Notes: generated by a model from the sequence alone, not told the origin. 64,000 bases of DNA from Trichodelitschia bisporula (GCA_010356995.1 ML996695.1:71061-135060); one strand, 5' to 3'. Counted from the stretch's first letter, positions 35,567-47,478 are shown. Program-made: numbers and translations.

Positions 35567-35929
35567 ACTGGGAGGGTTACGGGGGGTTTGGTGAGGGATG
35601 AGGATTTGGGGGTGCCGGGTTGATGGCCGTCAAGGGAGGGCGGAAGGCGGAGATGGGCAAGGGAGGAGCAGGCAATCGTATTAAGTACAGCCCGCGGTTC
35701 TGCTGACGAGCCTTGACGCCCCGGCTGTCGCCTTTGAGGTAGCAGATGTCCTAGGCGCACTTATGACGATGTTTTTTGCGGGCGTCTTTGCTATAACCAT
35801 AACTGCGTTCGCTTCGCTGTGTTCGTCTCGCCCCGCGGCGGTGTTTTGCCGTGTTTTCTGCTTCCCAATCCCTTGTCGCTCGTTCCCGGGCCTGGGGGTG
35901 ATGGAAGCTAAGCTCTAACACGTGCAACG

Positions 35930-36040
35930 GCAACTGTGTAAACTGAAGATTGAAGCAGAAAGACTCAGAGACTCTTCGAGACTGAAGTACACGATGCCAA
36001 TTATCATACTTTGCTCCTTCCATGTCCACATCAGGGGGAG
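35930..36040 (-). repeat. dispersed repeat copy D, inverted and short
   Basis: Shares with copy C the ATTGAAG.AGAA block (about 35950), the ACTCAGAGACTC block and TTTGCTCCTTCCATGTCCA (about 36009-36027). It is shorter than the other copies. It lies about 240 nt beyond the 3' end of the transporter gene. Confidence 0.5.
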
Positions 36041-36277
36041 AGGTTGCGATCCATGCATATTCTATTCCCATGCTAGAATCCATATATACACTGTACCGGT
36101 ACACCGAAACCCACCCACGTAGTGGAAAACTTGAAGAAACGAACCCGAACAACCGCAGGTACCGAACGCCAGCCGCAAGTGTCTACGCGCTCCAAACTCC
36201 GTCTGCCTCTCTCCCTCTCCCTCTCCCTCTCCCTCCCTCTCACCCCCTATCCACCCTCCCCCCCACCCCCCCCAAAC

Positions 36278-37691
36278 CTAAATATGCTCCACCGGCCCCT
36301 CAGGCAACAACTCCCCCTCCCTTTCCCCAAGACACGCCTTCAACGGCGGCCTAACAATATCATTAAACAAAAACGTCCCATACACCAGCAGCGCGAAACC
36401 CGCGACCTGAAGCCACTTAAAGTGTTCCCACCCCAGTCCCAGACTCACAATCCAAATAAACAGCGTGCGGCACGTATCAATCGTGCTCCTGCTCGTCGCG
36501 CTGACACTCCTCGTCACGGAGAGGCCAAAGAAATTGAATCCCCTACACCAGTTAGCCCCCTCCTCAAACCCCACACCTCAACCAGGACAGGATCACTCAC
36601 CCAATGCTCACCATAATCGCCAAACTACTCCACCCAATCGCCGGATAATGCGTAATCTCCCTCAACCCCTCCCTCATATCAAAATACGAGTACTGCCCCG
36701 CCTCCGTCCGCCCATACACCGCATGCCCCACCCCCATCCCCAGCACCGTAACCACAAACCCCCACAACCCCTCCCACCCCACCGCCCTCAACGGCTCAAC
36801 ATTATAAACCTCCATAATCCGCTCCTCAAGCACAAACTGACTCGCCGTGAACACCTGCGCCGCAGCAATGAGCCCCACGCCCAGCAGAGCCCTCAATGCA
36901 AACACCGGCTTCTTCACCCCCACCGCTTCCCCCTTAACCCCATCCTGACTCAACGACCCCGCAAGCCCAACAAGCGCCACACCCGCCACAACCACAAACA
37001 ACGCAAACCATTTATACGCCCCCAGTCTGCGCTTCAGGAACACAACACTAAAGAGCCCGACGAAGAGCACCAAGGCGCCACGCGTCATCTGGTAAATACT
37101 CGCCGCGACAAACAGCAACCCGACATTCATCAGCGTCGTCCCCGCGATATCGGCGCAGGCCGGCAGCGCCAATAACCCCACCCTCCACCCCGTCATCGGC
37201 TTCCTGTCCCCACCGTGCGAGATCAGACTCGCGGAGAGCGGGTCCATTTCATCGTCGTCTAAAGTGGCTGCGTCGGCGTCGGCGTCGTCGCCCAGCGTGG
37301 CCCCGTCGTAGGAGTCCGAGGCTGGGGCGGCGAGGAGCGGGCTTGTTTCGCCGCGGGTGGGCTTGGTGAAGGGGAGGGTGTGGCGGCGGCGCCAGAGGGC
37401 GACGAGCCCGATGACGAGCCAGGAGCCCATTTCGCCGATGAACATTTGGGCGGTTTGGAGGACGGGTTGGGAGAAGAGGATGTGGTTCGATGGATCCGGG
37501 TCGGTGCAGTTGCGGACGCATTGGTTGTCCTGGGGTGGGTAGGTTAGTGGGTGGTTGGGAGGGAGAGGGTTAGAGGGTGAGAGGGAGAGAGGGGGGGTGG
37601 TACGCACTTGGTATTTGGTGAGCAGCGTGTTGCACACGCCTGTGAACAGCATCATCCCGACGAGGAACGGGATCGTGCCTTTAGCAGGCAT
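36278..37691 (-). CDS. SLC35F6-like drug/metabolite transporter
   Basis: A membrane transporter of the EamA/nucleotide-sugar family, closest in layout to SLC35F6 (C2orf18). Exons 37608-37691, 36601-37529 and 36278-36542 (introns 78 and 58 nt) close exactly at 425 residues. The first helix begins directly at the N-terminus (GTIPFLVGMMLFTGVCNTLLTKYQDNQC, split by the first intron after the Gln). An acidic cytosolic loop lies at about residues 85-125. The conserved blocks ALPACADIAGTTLMNVGLL and IYQMTRGALVLFVGLFSVVFLKR follow, then further helices and a short polar tail ending PEGPVEHI. Substrate is unknown. The promoter side has a 10-bp GTAGTGAAGC tandem repeat (about 37756-37790). Confidence 0.85.
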
Positions 37692-39172
37692 GATGGCGAG
37701 CGTAGCGAGCCTCGTCTACGTGATTGTCGTTGGGAAGTTGGACGTCGAGCGAGTGAAGTGTAGTGAAGCGTAGTGAAGCGTAGTGGAGCGTGGAGTGGAG
37801 CAGACCGTAGGCAGTGGAGTTAGAGTCAGCGTAGCCGCCGACTAACGAGAACGTCTATCAGCTTCTCGAATTCGAACAATGATGGGATGAATGAAGGAGC
37901 AAGAGAAAGCGAACTGTCGTTGTCCACGCGATGGGAGCTGTGAGCTGTGAGCTGTACCTGATCCTGGGCCGTCGTGCAGCGGTGGCTGACGTAGTCATCG
38001 GACCTGAACGTGGCTGGGGCCAGATGAGCCATGCACGTGATGCAGCCTCGCTTTATCCGGCCAAAGTCCGGATATAGAAGTGGGCCATGGCGATTAAGAG
38101 AAGATCTCGAAAAGATCAGAAGGCTGCCATGCCTTTAGTTACCGTAGCGTCCCGAACAGCACCCTTGAGCGCGACTGACATCCAACTTCACTTATCACTC
38201 ACAGCAGCAGGACAGCAGAGCAACGCTCAACAAAACGGACACACATCCGCATTGAATTCCACCAGGCCACAGCCGGCTACACTACCAGCCTTCCGCAACC
38301 TATTCCGCCTCGACGGCCCACAGCAACCTGTCATATCCTATTTACCCACCTCCTCTTCCCTGATCCCATAACTAAGCCAGCAAACTCCAGCTTCTCTCTC
38401 CCACACTTCCCCCTCTCCCCTATTCCCACAACCAAGCCTCAATCTCCATCTCCAGCTTCTTCCTCTCCTCCTCCCTCTTCATCCCCGCCGCCCAACACAC
38501 ACAACACCCCGCAACACACCCCGTCTCCCCCACCATCTGCGCGTACGACCAGCCTACAATTCCCTCGTCAGTCCAGTTCAAAACTCCCCAGTCAGTCCAG
38601 TCAGCACTTGACAAGCCCAGCTCGGGAAACACACAGTGCGCTTGCAAAAGCCCAGCGGACAGGAAAACAACGCCACAGCCCAAAAAACCACAATCCCGCA
38701 TGTGCATGGTGATAGGAACGGAACCACCCCACCTCGTCCCGGAAATATAGCGTAGAAGCAAGTAGAAGAAAACACCCCCACCCCCGGGGTAATGAGCGTC
38801 AAGAACGAAACCGAAGTCTATATGCCGAAAAACAAAGGGCAGAAAAGCCACCGCTCCCCCACCCAGTAGAGACAGACGTAAAAGCCGCGTCCCAGTCCCG
38901 CCGCCCCTCGTCAACGTATGCCGTTCACGAGTCCTCCCAAAAGCCCAGTAACCCAGTATCCATATGTTCCCATGTCCCAGCCCCGAAACCCAGAATGAGA
39001 AAACGCCGCGGTATCGACCATTCCCACCAGAGTCGAACGAAAATAAAATAAAAGTGTATAAGTGGGCCACCACCCAAAAACGTTCCAGTTGATGGACAGA
39101 GGCGATGCTCAACGAAAAAAAGCGGAGAGTCGTGTTCGCGGCCAGCACGGGACGAGGAAAATATAAGATCCT
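37692..39172. other. intergenic with one open minus-strand frame
   Basis: The first 350 nt are the transporter promoter, with a GTAGTGAAGC repeat. A 94-codon plus-strand frame at 38087-38371 is Ser/Thr/Pro-rich and unsupported. A 242-codon minus-strand frame at 38420-39148 starts 25 nt beyond the STB3 stop on the same strand. It is aromatic- and Gly-rich and may simply be the STB3 3' UTR. Confidence 0.4.
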
Positions 39173-40354
39173 CTACATGCTCCCCATGCGCAGGAGCGCC
39201 TCGACCGCCTCCTTCTCTTCCATAGACCCGCAGGTCGCAACGAAAACGCCGTTACTGATGCTCGTACCCGTCCCGTAAGACCCCCCAGACGCCGATTTCT
39301 GATCGCTCCTAGATTGCCGTCCGAGATTGCCGTTGATGTTGCTCGTGCTCTGCGGCACCGAAGACCCCGCCCGCGGCGACGCGCCCGCCCGCACCATGCT
39401 CCCCGTCAGCGTCATCGTGAGCATATGGTAATTCCGCAGCCTAGCCTGCGGAGTGTCCCACTTTGACCGGAGGGCCTGTGGTCCCTGCTGAGCCCAGTCC
39501 TCCTCGTCCGTCGCGTCGCTCGGATTATCGGAAACGGCGTCTGCAGCGTATTGGTCGCCGTCCAAGCTCATCTTGTCGGCTTCGTGCTCGGCCATGTCCA
39601 CATCATCCATGTCCTCGTCGGGCGCCGACATGACTGAGTCGTTCCAGCTCGCGCCGGAATAGATATCGCGCCGCGTGACGTTGTTCGGCCGCGCCCCTTT
39701 CGGGATCTGCAGACCAGTGCTGTTGAATGCCGGCGGCATGGGGTTGGACCCTGGCGTCGGCGCCGAGCCCTCCGAGCGGCGGTGCGCGGTCCAGCGACCC
39801 CAGCCCGTCTTCACAAACTGGACATCGCCGTTGGGACCACCGCCGTTGGGAGACTCAAGAGCAGCGACGACGATACGACGCGCCTTGGCCGCAGGGAGCT
39901 TCGAAAACCCGGGCAGCACTGCCGTGAGATGCGCGAGGATGAAGCGGATGGCGAGCGCTTCCTCCTGACCCAGGAGCGCAGCCGGGATGTAGTCGCGAGC
40001 GAGCATGGCCGCCGTTATCTGGCCCGCGGCCTCAACACCAGAGAGCGCAGCGCTCGACAGCGCCTGCGGATGGCCCTGACTGGCTTCGTGTGCGACGGCT
40101 TCTTCAAGGTCAATATCGGAGTCGACGTGTGGTGGTGGATGGCTGGAACTAGCCGATACGGAACGGACTTTGTGTGGAGGGAGCGTGGGGGATATAGAGT
40201 TTGGTGGAGTCGGAAGCATGGCTTGATGCTTGGAAGGAACGAGATACGTGCTCGGATGGCCAGCATCACGAGTCTTTGGGTTATTATAATGACCTTGCTG
40301 AGCGGCGAAGGCAGCCGCGATGTTGGAAACTGGCTTCATGGTGTTGGAAGACAT
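39173..40354 (-). CDS. STB3: STB3, Sin3-binding/RRPE-binding repressor
   Basis: In budding yeast Stb3 binds the ribosomal RNA processing element (RRPE) and recruits Sin3 to repress ribosome-biogenesis genes under low TOR/PKA signalling. This is a single 393-residue exon. The Sin3-binding domain spans about residues 104-190, with the blocks ITAAMLARDYIPAALL, ALAIRFILAHLTAVLPGF, LPAAKARRIVVAALE and VQFVKTGWGRWTA. The remainder is disordered: a Ser/Pro-rich start, an acidic Asp/Glu/Met stretch near 240-265 and a Ser/Gly-rich segment before a conserved-looking tail (CGSMEEKEAVEALLRMGSM). No intron is needed. Firm family call; DNA target is from yeast. Confidence 0.9.
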   Translation of the reverse strand: MSSNTMKPVSNIAAAFAAQQGHYNNPKTRDAGHPSTYLVPSKHQAMLPTPPNSISPTLPPHKVRSVSASSSHPPPHVDSDIDLEEAVAHEASQGHPQALSSAALSGVEAAGQITAAMLARDYIPAALLGQEEALAIRFILAHLTAVLPGFSKLPAAKARRIVVAALESPNGGGPNGDVQFVKTGWGRWTAHRRSEGSAPTPGSNPMPPAFNSTGLQIPKGARPNNVTRRDIYSGASWNDSVMSAPDEDMDDVDMAEHEADKMSLDGDQYAADAVSDNPSDATDEEDWAQQGPQALRSKWDTPQARLRNYHMLTMTLTGSMVRAGASPRAGSSVPQSTSNINGNLGRQSRSDQKSASGGSYGTGTSISNGVFVATCGSMEEKEAVEALLRMGSM

Positions 40355-41078
40355 GGTTGCGGTTGAAGGCGGATGATTAGGCTGTCTGTTGCGCGTTGTG
40401 AGTCAGCCTGGGAATCGTCGGACAATGAGAAGCGGAGCGGGTTCGGGAGAGAGGAGGGAAAGGAGGCGCGCACACTTTGTTTGGATAAATAGTGGCGACG
40501 GTAAAGTGAGAAAGAGCGATTGCGCAAAGGGAGCAGAGACAGCTGGTGCAGGGTAGGGAGGAATGAAGCGTGTGGAGAAGCGGCGTTGTCCGAAGAGATG
40601 GGGATTAAGGGCAAGCGCTAGGTAACTGGGGTATTCGCGATAAAGCGGGGAGCTGGAGGTGCAGCGCGAAAGGAAAGCAGCGACGAAGATGCGCGCGTGT
40701 ATTAAGAAAGTGTATAGGGGCCTTTGGATATACTGACTCTGACGGGACTGGGACGATTTGTTGGATAGCAGTTGACGGAAACTCGATGATGTTGGTTGTT
40801 GATGTTGATGTTGAGGAGAGGAAGCAGGCAGGGCGGAGGGCGGAGGCGGAGCAGTTGAATGGAATGCGCGCACGCTACGCCTGCGGGCCTGTTGATGGGT
40901 GCCAAGCCCTGTCTTCTGGCTCACACTCACTTTCACAGCCAGGCAGGCAGCCAGGCAGGCGCTCATTTGCGGCGTGCACACCAGATCACTCAATTCACTC
41001 TCACCACACAAACCCCCCAGTCAGCAAGAAAGAGTGTGTCCAGCTGCCAACCCACCCACGTCCACCACACTACCACAC

Positions 41079-41139
41079 CACCACTCCACCACTCCACCAC
41101 TCCACCACTCCACCACTCCACCACTCCACCACTCCACCG
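41079..41139 (+). repeat. 8-bp tandem repeat (CCACTCCA)n
   Basis: About seven copies of CCACTCCA, nearly perfect, in the gene-free gap. Confidence 0.85.
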
Positions 41140-42470
41140 CACCACACGCCCACTACTCTGCCACTCTCCAGCAACCACACACCCGCCTCCACCCGCCCAC
41201 ACATGCCCACGGCCACCCACACATGGCTCCAACTGGTCGATTGCGACTGGTGTCTGATTGGCTGATTAGGTCCACAACCCTCGCACCTTGCTCTTTTTCA
41301 AGCCTATCCTGAGAAAGGACGGCCCGTGCCATCCCCGCCTTTATGGGCTCTGCATCATTTTCTGGTTCCCCAAGGAAGACGAAACCTAATTCCATAGCTT
41401 CCTACTTAGGATAACGGCCTCCTTCCGACCCCACTCCGTTCCTTCCCTGACGAGTAAACTAGACGTGACCATCGCTAAATTGAAGCCGAGATCGGATCTG
41501 GTGGTTTATTGTCAGAAAGCCTAGTCACCGGCATCGAGGTCCCGTGTTCTATCGCCAGTTCCTTGTTGGCTGACGAAAAGCGACATCTCTCGGGCACTTG
41601 TCGAACAAAGGAAGACAGGCACGACAGGTTATTCAACAAGTGAGCCCGAAAGAGAGCGAACCCGATAAAGCGATCAGGCAGACCAAACCCGGCCATGCCG
41701 GCCTCTCTGCCATCCAGTGCATCGCCCATGCCTCGCATGCTACACCATCAAGGTACGCGTACCTCACTTCTCCATCCTCTCGTAAACATCAATAAGTTCG
41801 CATCTCATCAAACGTCATCGCCTTGTCATCCGCCCTCCGCGTACCCCTTGCCCTGAATCACAATCACCTTGCTTGCAGTGTCCCTTGTCCCCAACGCTTC
41901 TGCCGAACCCAGACAACGAACAAAGACCCTCGGCCCCGGGAACCGCACTCCCTCAACCAGCAGCTGCGCCTCGCCCACGCATCAGCCTCAGCCTTCAGGT
42001 ATGACGTTACAATGCATCTTCGCCACTTCTCCCTCGCATCGTGCTGCCAACGCTGTCTTGGACGCCTGGACGTGGTACGTACGGTAGCATCTCAACCACC
42101 CGTCCCCAACGCGCTCTCGTATCGTGCTCCAAGCACACCCTTCCACTATCTTCCATCTCCACAACTGCACATCCCCAGCCCCTCCCCTCCGTCTATCAAA
42201 CAGCATGTCCGTCCGAGGCCACGATGCCGATTTCACCCTTATCTGCACCTTCCCCAGCCTATCAGCCACACAGCCAAGTCTGCACCACATCCGCAGACCT
42301 CAACCGAGCGACCCCAGCGGGTCTGCCCAGTCCAGCCAGCGGGATTTCTTGCAGCTGCGAGACGCCAGGCAAGCAACTGTGCGCACTCACAGACACCACC
42401 CCGCAGTGCACGAGCAACTCCATGCACACTGCCCATCATCGACCTCTCCTCTCCCCTCATCCGCCCTAGG

Positions 42471-42520
42471 CCCGTCCCTAGCCCGTCCCTAGCCCGTCCC
42501 TAGCCCGTCCCTAGCCCATC
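42471..42520 (+). repeat. 11-bp tandem repeat (CCCGTCCCTAG)n
   Basis: Four perfect copies of CCCGTCCCTAG followed by a partial CCCATCCC unit. Confidence 0.88.
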
Positions 42521-43044
42521 CCACTCCACCCCACCCCGCTCGCTCCCGATCCCGATCCCGGATGGATGCACTTTACCACCCCGCCCCACTCACTCCCACA
42601 TTCCGAAATGCCCCTCACCTGTCTCCACGAAGCCCATGTCTCCACATCGCGCCCGAATTGGCCAGTATCCAGCCGTCTCAGCCAACGTCGTCTGACCCCA
42701 CTCCCCCGCTCTGTTCTCGAACCCCGCACTCCGCAACGAACGAACCAGCGATGCAGCCCACGCACAAACAAAGTGCAAAAATGCAATATTCAGCTCAAGT
42801 GCCAGCCAACGGGCTCTTGCTAGTAGACCACTCGCCTTTGCAGATAATGCGATTCGTAAATCCTCCTCGAATCCACGCTGCATGTCTCCCCGCGGATGAT
42901 TCCTCCCTCTGAGCAGCTTCCCGCGGCGCACATCACACCCTCGCCCGCGCGCACCCCGCGCATATCGCACCGCAAACCGCATCCCCCACCCACCCTCACC
43001 CTTAGAATCCCAACCCCACCCCCCCACAAACCCCACCAAGCCTC

Positions 43045-45648
43045 CTACCCCCCAGGCACAACATACTGTCGCACCGCCTGCCCAAAAAATCAATAACTCG
43101 TCCCCACGCGCAACATTATCACTCCACTTACCGTCTTCAAAACCCCCAAGTTCTGCGTCGTCCGCGCGTACACGGCGCGATACTGGTCTAGGCTGGCCGA
43201 GACGACGTCTCGCCGTGTGGCGCGCCCGGCGCAGATTTCTTTCATTTGGAGCTCCATCTGGGGGGCAGCTTGGGTTAGCGAGGAGGAAGCGGGGAGCGGA
43301 AAGGGATTCGGGTGTTTGTGGGTTGGGGATTAAGCGCATGGGGGCCAGTACAGCTGCCTTGGTCGAATGGACCCGCCGGCTAATATCAGTGACGCGGCCG
43401 TGGCCAGGTCATGCCAAGCGTCGTGGATATCATGTCGGGACACCACGTATCCGCGCCGCCCGCGTCAACACCCGACCCGAACCATGGGGCCGCCGATCGC
43501 TCCCGATGCAGACAACCGCCCATCGCCGATCGGCGCGGGCGGGTTAGGGTACACTACCGCCATACTCTAACCGAAACGCTGAAGGGATCGGAGGGGAGTG
43601 TGGGGGCGCTTTGTTTGAATGCGGCTTACCTCTTTGCGCAGAAACGGCTTGCTGAGACTCGTTTCAAAGGCCAGGTTCTCGTACCCTACGATTAGAGCCA
43701 TGCCTAACGTCGTCGGGATGAATTCGTCAACCCCGCTCCCGCCGCCGCTGCTAGTGCGGGTTGAGCCTCCTCCTCCTCCGCCGCCGCGGCCGCCCCGCCC
43801 ACGACCTCGGCCGCGCGTGGCTGTTGTTGTTGTTGTGTCGTCGTTGTCCCCGTCGCCGGCGGCGGCAGCACGCCCCGCGCGCTTGCGCGTCACGACGTAC
43901 TGCCGCTCCTTGATCTTAGCAATATGCTCCGCCATCGTCGCATCCGTGCCAATCCCATTCGCATCCATAAGCGCAATAAGCTCCGGCTCCGTCAAGTAGC
44001 CGGGCGGAGCCGTCTTGCCCTCCGTCATCTTCGCCTCCGTCGGCACGAAATACTCATCGACCTGAAAGACGGGCAGTTGCTGACTGCTCTCCCACTTGTC
44101 GTAAGGGTACACGTCGAGGTAGTTGCGTTCTAGGACGAGAAGCCCGGATGCGGTGAAGACTTCGCTCCCGTATTGCATTTCCACGGTGCTGAGCTCGCCT
44201 TTTGCGTCTTCGGCGCAGCAGGCGAGGAAGCGCCGGACGACGAATTCGTAGACGCGTCGGTCGGTGTCGCTGAGGGAGCTGGGGAGGACGTAGTTCACGG
44301 GGTGGATGGGGGGGTGGGCTTTGTCGTTGTTGCGCCCCGAGCGCGGCCATTGGAAGCCGCCGTCCGCGAGCCTGAGGTGTTAGCGAGGCTAGCATAGGGG
44401 TGGGGGACATACCGCTGGGCAAACGGGCCCCAGTTGGCGTCTTGTGTTTGTTTCCGCACGAGGCCCATGAGGTCCATGCCCTTGTCGAATTGATCGGTTT
44501 CTGTGCGCGGGTAGCTGATCCAGCCTTTCGTGTACAGGTCTTCTGCAATCTGTCCCGTTAGCCATGGCCGTCGGATATGCTACGGCAAGCGTACCTTCAT
44601 AACCGTCTGACTGTCCATCCGCAGAAAGCGGCTTCCATTCTTCTGCAGCTCGACCGTGGTCAGCGGTAGCGGGCGCCACTTGCTCGTCGGCCGCTTCTGG
44701 ACTTTGGTGATACGTGCTGTGCGTGCTGCCAGACAGCGCTCGTACAATATCGTGACGGTCATGCGATCGAACAAATGGACGCGCTTCCAATTAAACGCGA
44801 CCTTGACATCGTCCTTAACCTGCATGACCTTGATGGCCCAGAACGTCTCTGGGATGAAGTTCTGCACGCGGAAGTAGCGATCGACCACGAAGCCCAGGGT
44901 GGGGAACTGGCAGGACCCGTAGCTGATGACTTTGATGCTATCGTCGACGGCCTGGATCAGCGGGCGTAGGTTTAGGGTTAGGTAGCGAGTGAAGGCGGCG
45001 CCGACGCGGAGGTCGAGTTCCATACGGGCGGCTACGGCGTCGGATTGGAGTTCGTCGATTTCGATGGGGTTGTTGGCTGCTTGGACGATGTGGCTGGGCC
45101 CTTAGCTGTCTATACACCAGAAACACACGAGGGCGCCTTACGCTCGCTCAATGTTATTGAACATGGCCCGCTTAACCGTCATGCGCGAATTGACCTTCAG
45201 CGCAATATTGCGTATCTCAGCGCCGATATTCTCCCCCTCCCGATCACAATCCGTCCATATATACAAGATATTGCAGTACCGCGCCTGCTGCTCGATGTTC
45301 TGCGCAATGGACTTCTTATCCCCTTTGATTTGCACCTCGATCGGCGCGTCGAAGAGCTCGCTCGGCTGGCAGGTTTGCCAGTTGCTGTACCGCCCGCCGA
45401 AATCGTGCTCGATGACATGTCCAGCTACGCTCGTGAAGGTCACCTCGCACGGCCCCCAGGGCCCGAAGTTGTAGTTGAACACATAGTTCTTGAGCCACCG
45501 CAGACTCGGCACGTTACGCTGTTTCTGTGAGTGGAAGTGGGGGTGCGGGCGGGGGTACTTTACGTACGGCGGGCACGCTGCCGCCCAGATGGTTGGCGAC
45601 GGCTTTGGCAATCGACGGCTTCTCCGCCACGCAGAGGATTTTCGTCAT
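43045..45648 (-). CDS. TOP3: DNA topoisomerase III (TOP3)
   Basis: A type IA topoisomerase, partner of the RecQ helicase and Rmi1 in dissolving recombination intermediates. Seven exons: 45568-45648, 45142-45524, 44595-45093, 44413-44549, 43630-44371, 43132-43257 and 43045-43077. They close exactly at 666 residues, close to yeast Top3. The Toprim opening is VAEKPSIAKAVANHLGG, and the metal-binding DCDREGE is at 119-125. The catalytic tyrosine is Y334 in WISYPRTET. There are no C-terminal zinc fingers, as in yeast. A Gly/Arg-rich insert (RGRGRGG-type) lies at about 530-560, between the VVTRK and EFIPTTLGMALI core blocks. Five introns are 41-54 nt, but the fifth (43258-43629) is 372 nt. It is divergent from the DUF1295 gene, with 262 nt between the starts. 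Confidence 0.94.
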
Positions 45649-45910
45649 GGCTCGCCGTAAAGCAGCGGAGTTACCAGCGGGGACGGATCGGTGGCGAAGA
45701 GATCGCAGCAGTCATGACGGTTTGATGCGCCGCTTGCGCCGATGCACAGTTTCCCTGCCGCGCGCCGCTCATCGGATCGCCGTGCCCGTCGCGCGGTCAT
45801 GTGATACGAGTCGTGGTTCGACGACCTTAAGTCAAGAACAACAAGAACAACGCACGCCCGTCCGTCCAACGCCGCACCACCTCCCCGCCCATCCCGCTGC
45901 CGTATCCACC
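45649..45910. promoter_or_regulatory. short divergent promoter between TOP3 and the DUF1295 gene
   Basis: Only 262 nt separate the two start codons, so both promoters must overlap here. No clear TATA box is seen. Confidence 0.5.
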
Positions 45911-47066
45911 ATGGTTGCGCTCTTCATGGACACCGCGCTGCCCCTCCCCCTCCTCAAGGAGGTCTCCTCCTACGCCGACTTCTCGCTCACGGTCCGCCCC
46001 TTCCTCGGGCAACTCGCGGCTCTCTCAGCGAATATCGTCGCCGCTTGCTCCACGGACGCGCCGCTCGTGTCCCTGGCGCAGGTGTACCTCACTACAAACC
46101 CGCTGGTGTCCGCATTTGCTCTCTCGCTCGCCTTCAGCGTCTTCTTCCTCCTGCTCTCCGAGGCGACGCGCAACCACTCCCAGGTCGACCGCGCGTGGAG
46201 CATGCTGCCCCCCATCTACGTCGCACATTACGCACTCTGGGCACGCGGAAACGGGATCCCGGCGCCGAAGGTGGATAACGCGCTCGTCGTGGCCGGGGTG
46301 TGGGGCGCGCGGCTCACGTTCAACTTTTGGCGGAAGGGCGGGTATAGTTCTGGGGGGGAGGATTATCGGTGGGAGATTATTAGGGGGTGGTGGAATGCGC
46401 CAACGATGTTTGTGTTTAATGTGTTTTTCATTGCGTTGGCGCAGAATGTGAGTACTGGCCTGGTGAAGGGGGTGGTGTGAGGCTGACGGGATAGGTGCTG
46501 CTGTTTTTGATCACGACGCCGGTGTATCTGCTTCTGCTGGTGAGCCGCGAGAATCCGACGATGGAGTTGCCGGATATTATCTTCTCGCGCGTGCTCATGG
46601 GCTTGATCCTCGTGGAGACGTTCGCGGACCAGCAGCAGTGGAGTACGCACCCCCCCCCCTCCCCCCCTCCTCCACACATCCGCTAACCCCCGCAGACTTC
46701 CAGCAAGCAAAGAAGCAGTACAACGCCACCGCAAAGGTGCCCCTCAAATACAGCCGCGAAGACCTAGACCGGGGCTTCGTCGTCTCCGGTCTCTGGGCCT
46801 GGTCGCGCCACCCCAACTTCGCCGCCGAGCAGGCCATCTGGCTCGTCTTCTACCAGTGGGCATGCTACGCCACGCAGACCTTCTTCAACTGGACCGTTGC
46901 CGGCGCTTTGGGCTACCTCATGCTCTTCCAGGCGAGCACCCGCTTCACCGAGCAGCTGAGTGCGCAGAAGTATCCGGAGTATGCGGAGTACCAGCGCCTT
47001 GTGGGCAAGTTTATCCCGACGTTCCTGGGCCGCGGGAGTGAGGGGAAAGAGGAGAAGAGGGAGTAG
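45911..47066 (+). CDS. DUF1295 / steroid-reductase-like membrane protein
   Basis: A multipass membrane protein of the DUF1295 family, related in fold to isoprenylcysteine methyltransferases and sterol reductases. Enzymatic activity is unproven for fungal members. Exons 45911-46447, 46495-46642 and 46696-47066 (introns 47 and 53 nt) close at 351 residues. Hydrophobic segments cover most of residues 15-290. The family signature is at about 255-280 (GLWAWSRHPNFAAEQAIW), followed by the aromatic helix and the block RFTEQLSAQKYPEYAEYQRLVGKFIP. The early motif NHSQVDRAWSMLP is also diagnostic. The ATG at 45911 is favoured because a CT/CG-rich leader precedes it; 45926 is an alternative. The second intron begins with a 15-nt C-rich tract. 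Confidence 0.88.
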
Positions 47067-47260
47067 GGTGTGCGTGGAGTGAGTAAGGGGACTGCGGTTG
47101 AAGTTATTTTGTTGTAGTGTCTGGTTTCAGGCCAGGGAGCACGCGAGTGCCTCCCTTCCTCGGCCTGATGTTCACTTCTGGTGTGCTCGGTAAAAGCGGC
47201 ATTGGTAGTCCAAACAAGCATGCTTCAGTCAACGCATATCCCTCACTCTATGTACATCCC

Positions 47261-47416
47261 TCACGGCGTCGGCGGCCCCCCATCCCCACCCCCCCCACTC
47301 ATAAGCCCACTCGTAAGCCCACTCATCCTCCTCCCAAGTAAATCCTCCTCACTCGCCAAACCAACCATACTCCTCCCCCTCCTCACAACCCCCCTCTCCC
47401 GCTCAACCCTTTTCCC

Positions 47417-47478
<62 letters not shown>

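Larger units (their letters stand above)
40355..43044. other. 2.7-kb gene-free gap with tandem repeats
   Basis: The STB3 promoter (to about 41000) is followed by two minisatellites and C-rich sequence. Long frames such as 41823-42503 (plus) and 42590-43339 (minus) overlap each other and are Pro/Ser/His- or Gly/Arg-rich shadows. I see no supported gene, although the size leaves room for one. Confidence 0.45.

Noticed and set aside
38420-39148. 242-codon minus-strand frame just after the STB3 stop
   Set aside because: Same strand as STB3, odd Gly/Trp/Cys-rich composition and no domain; probably 3' UTR, so not called as a gene.
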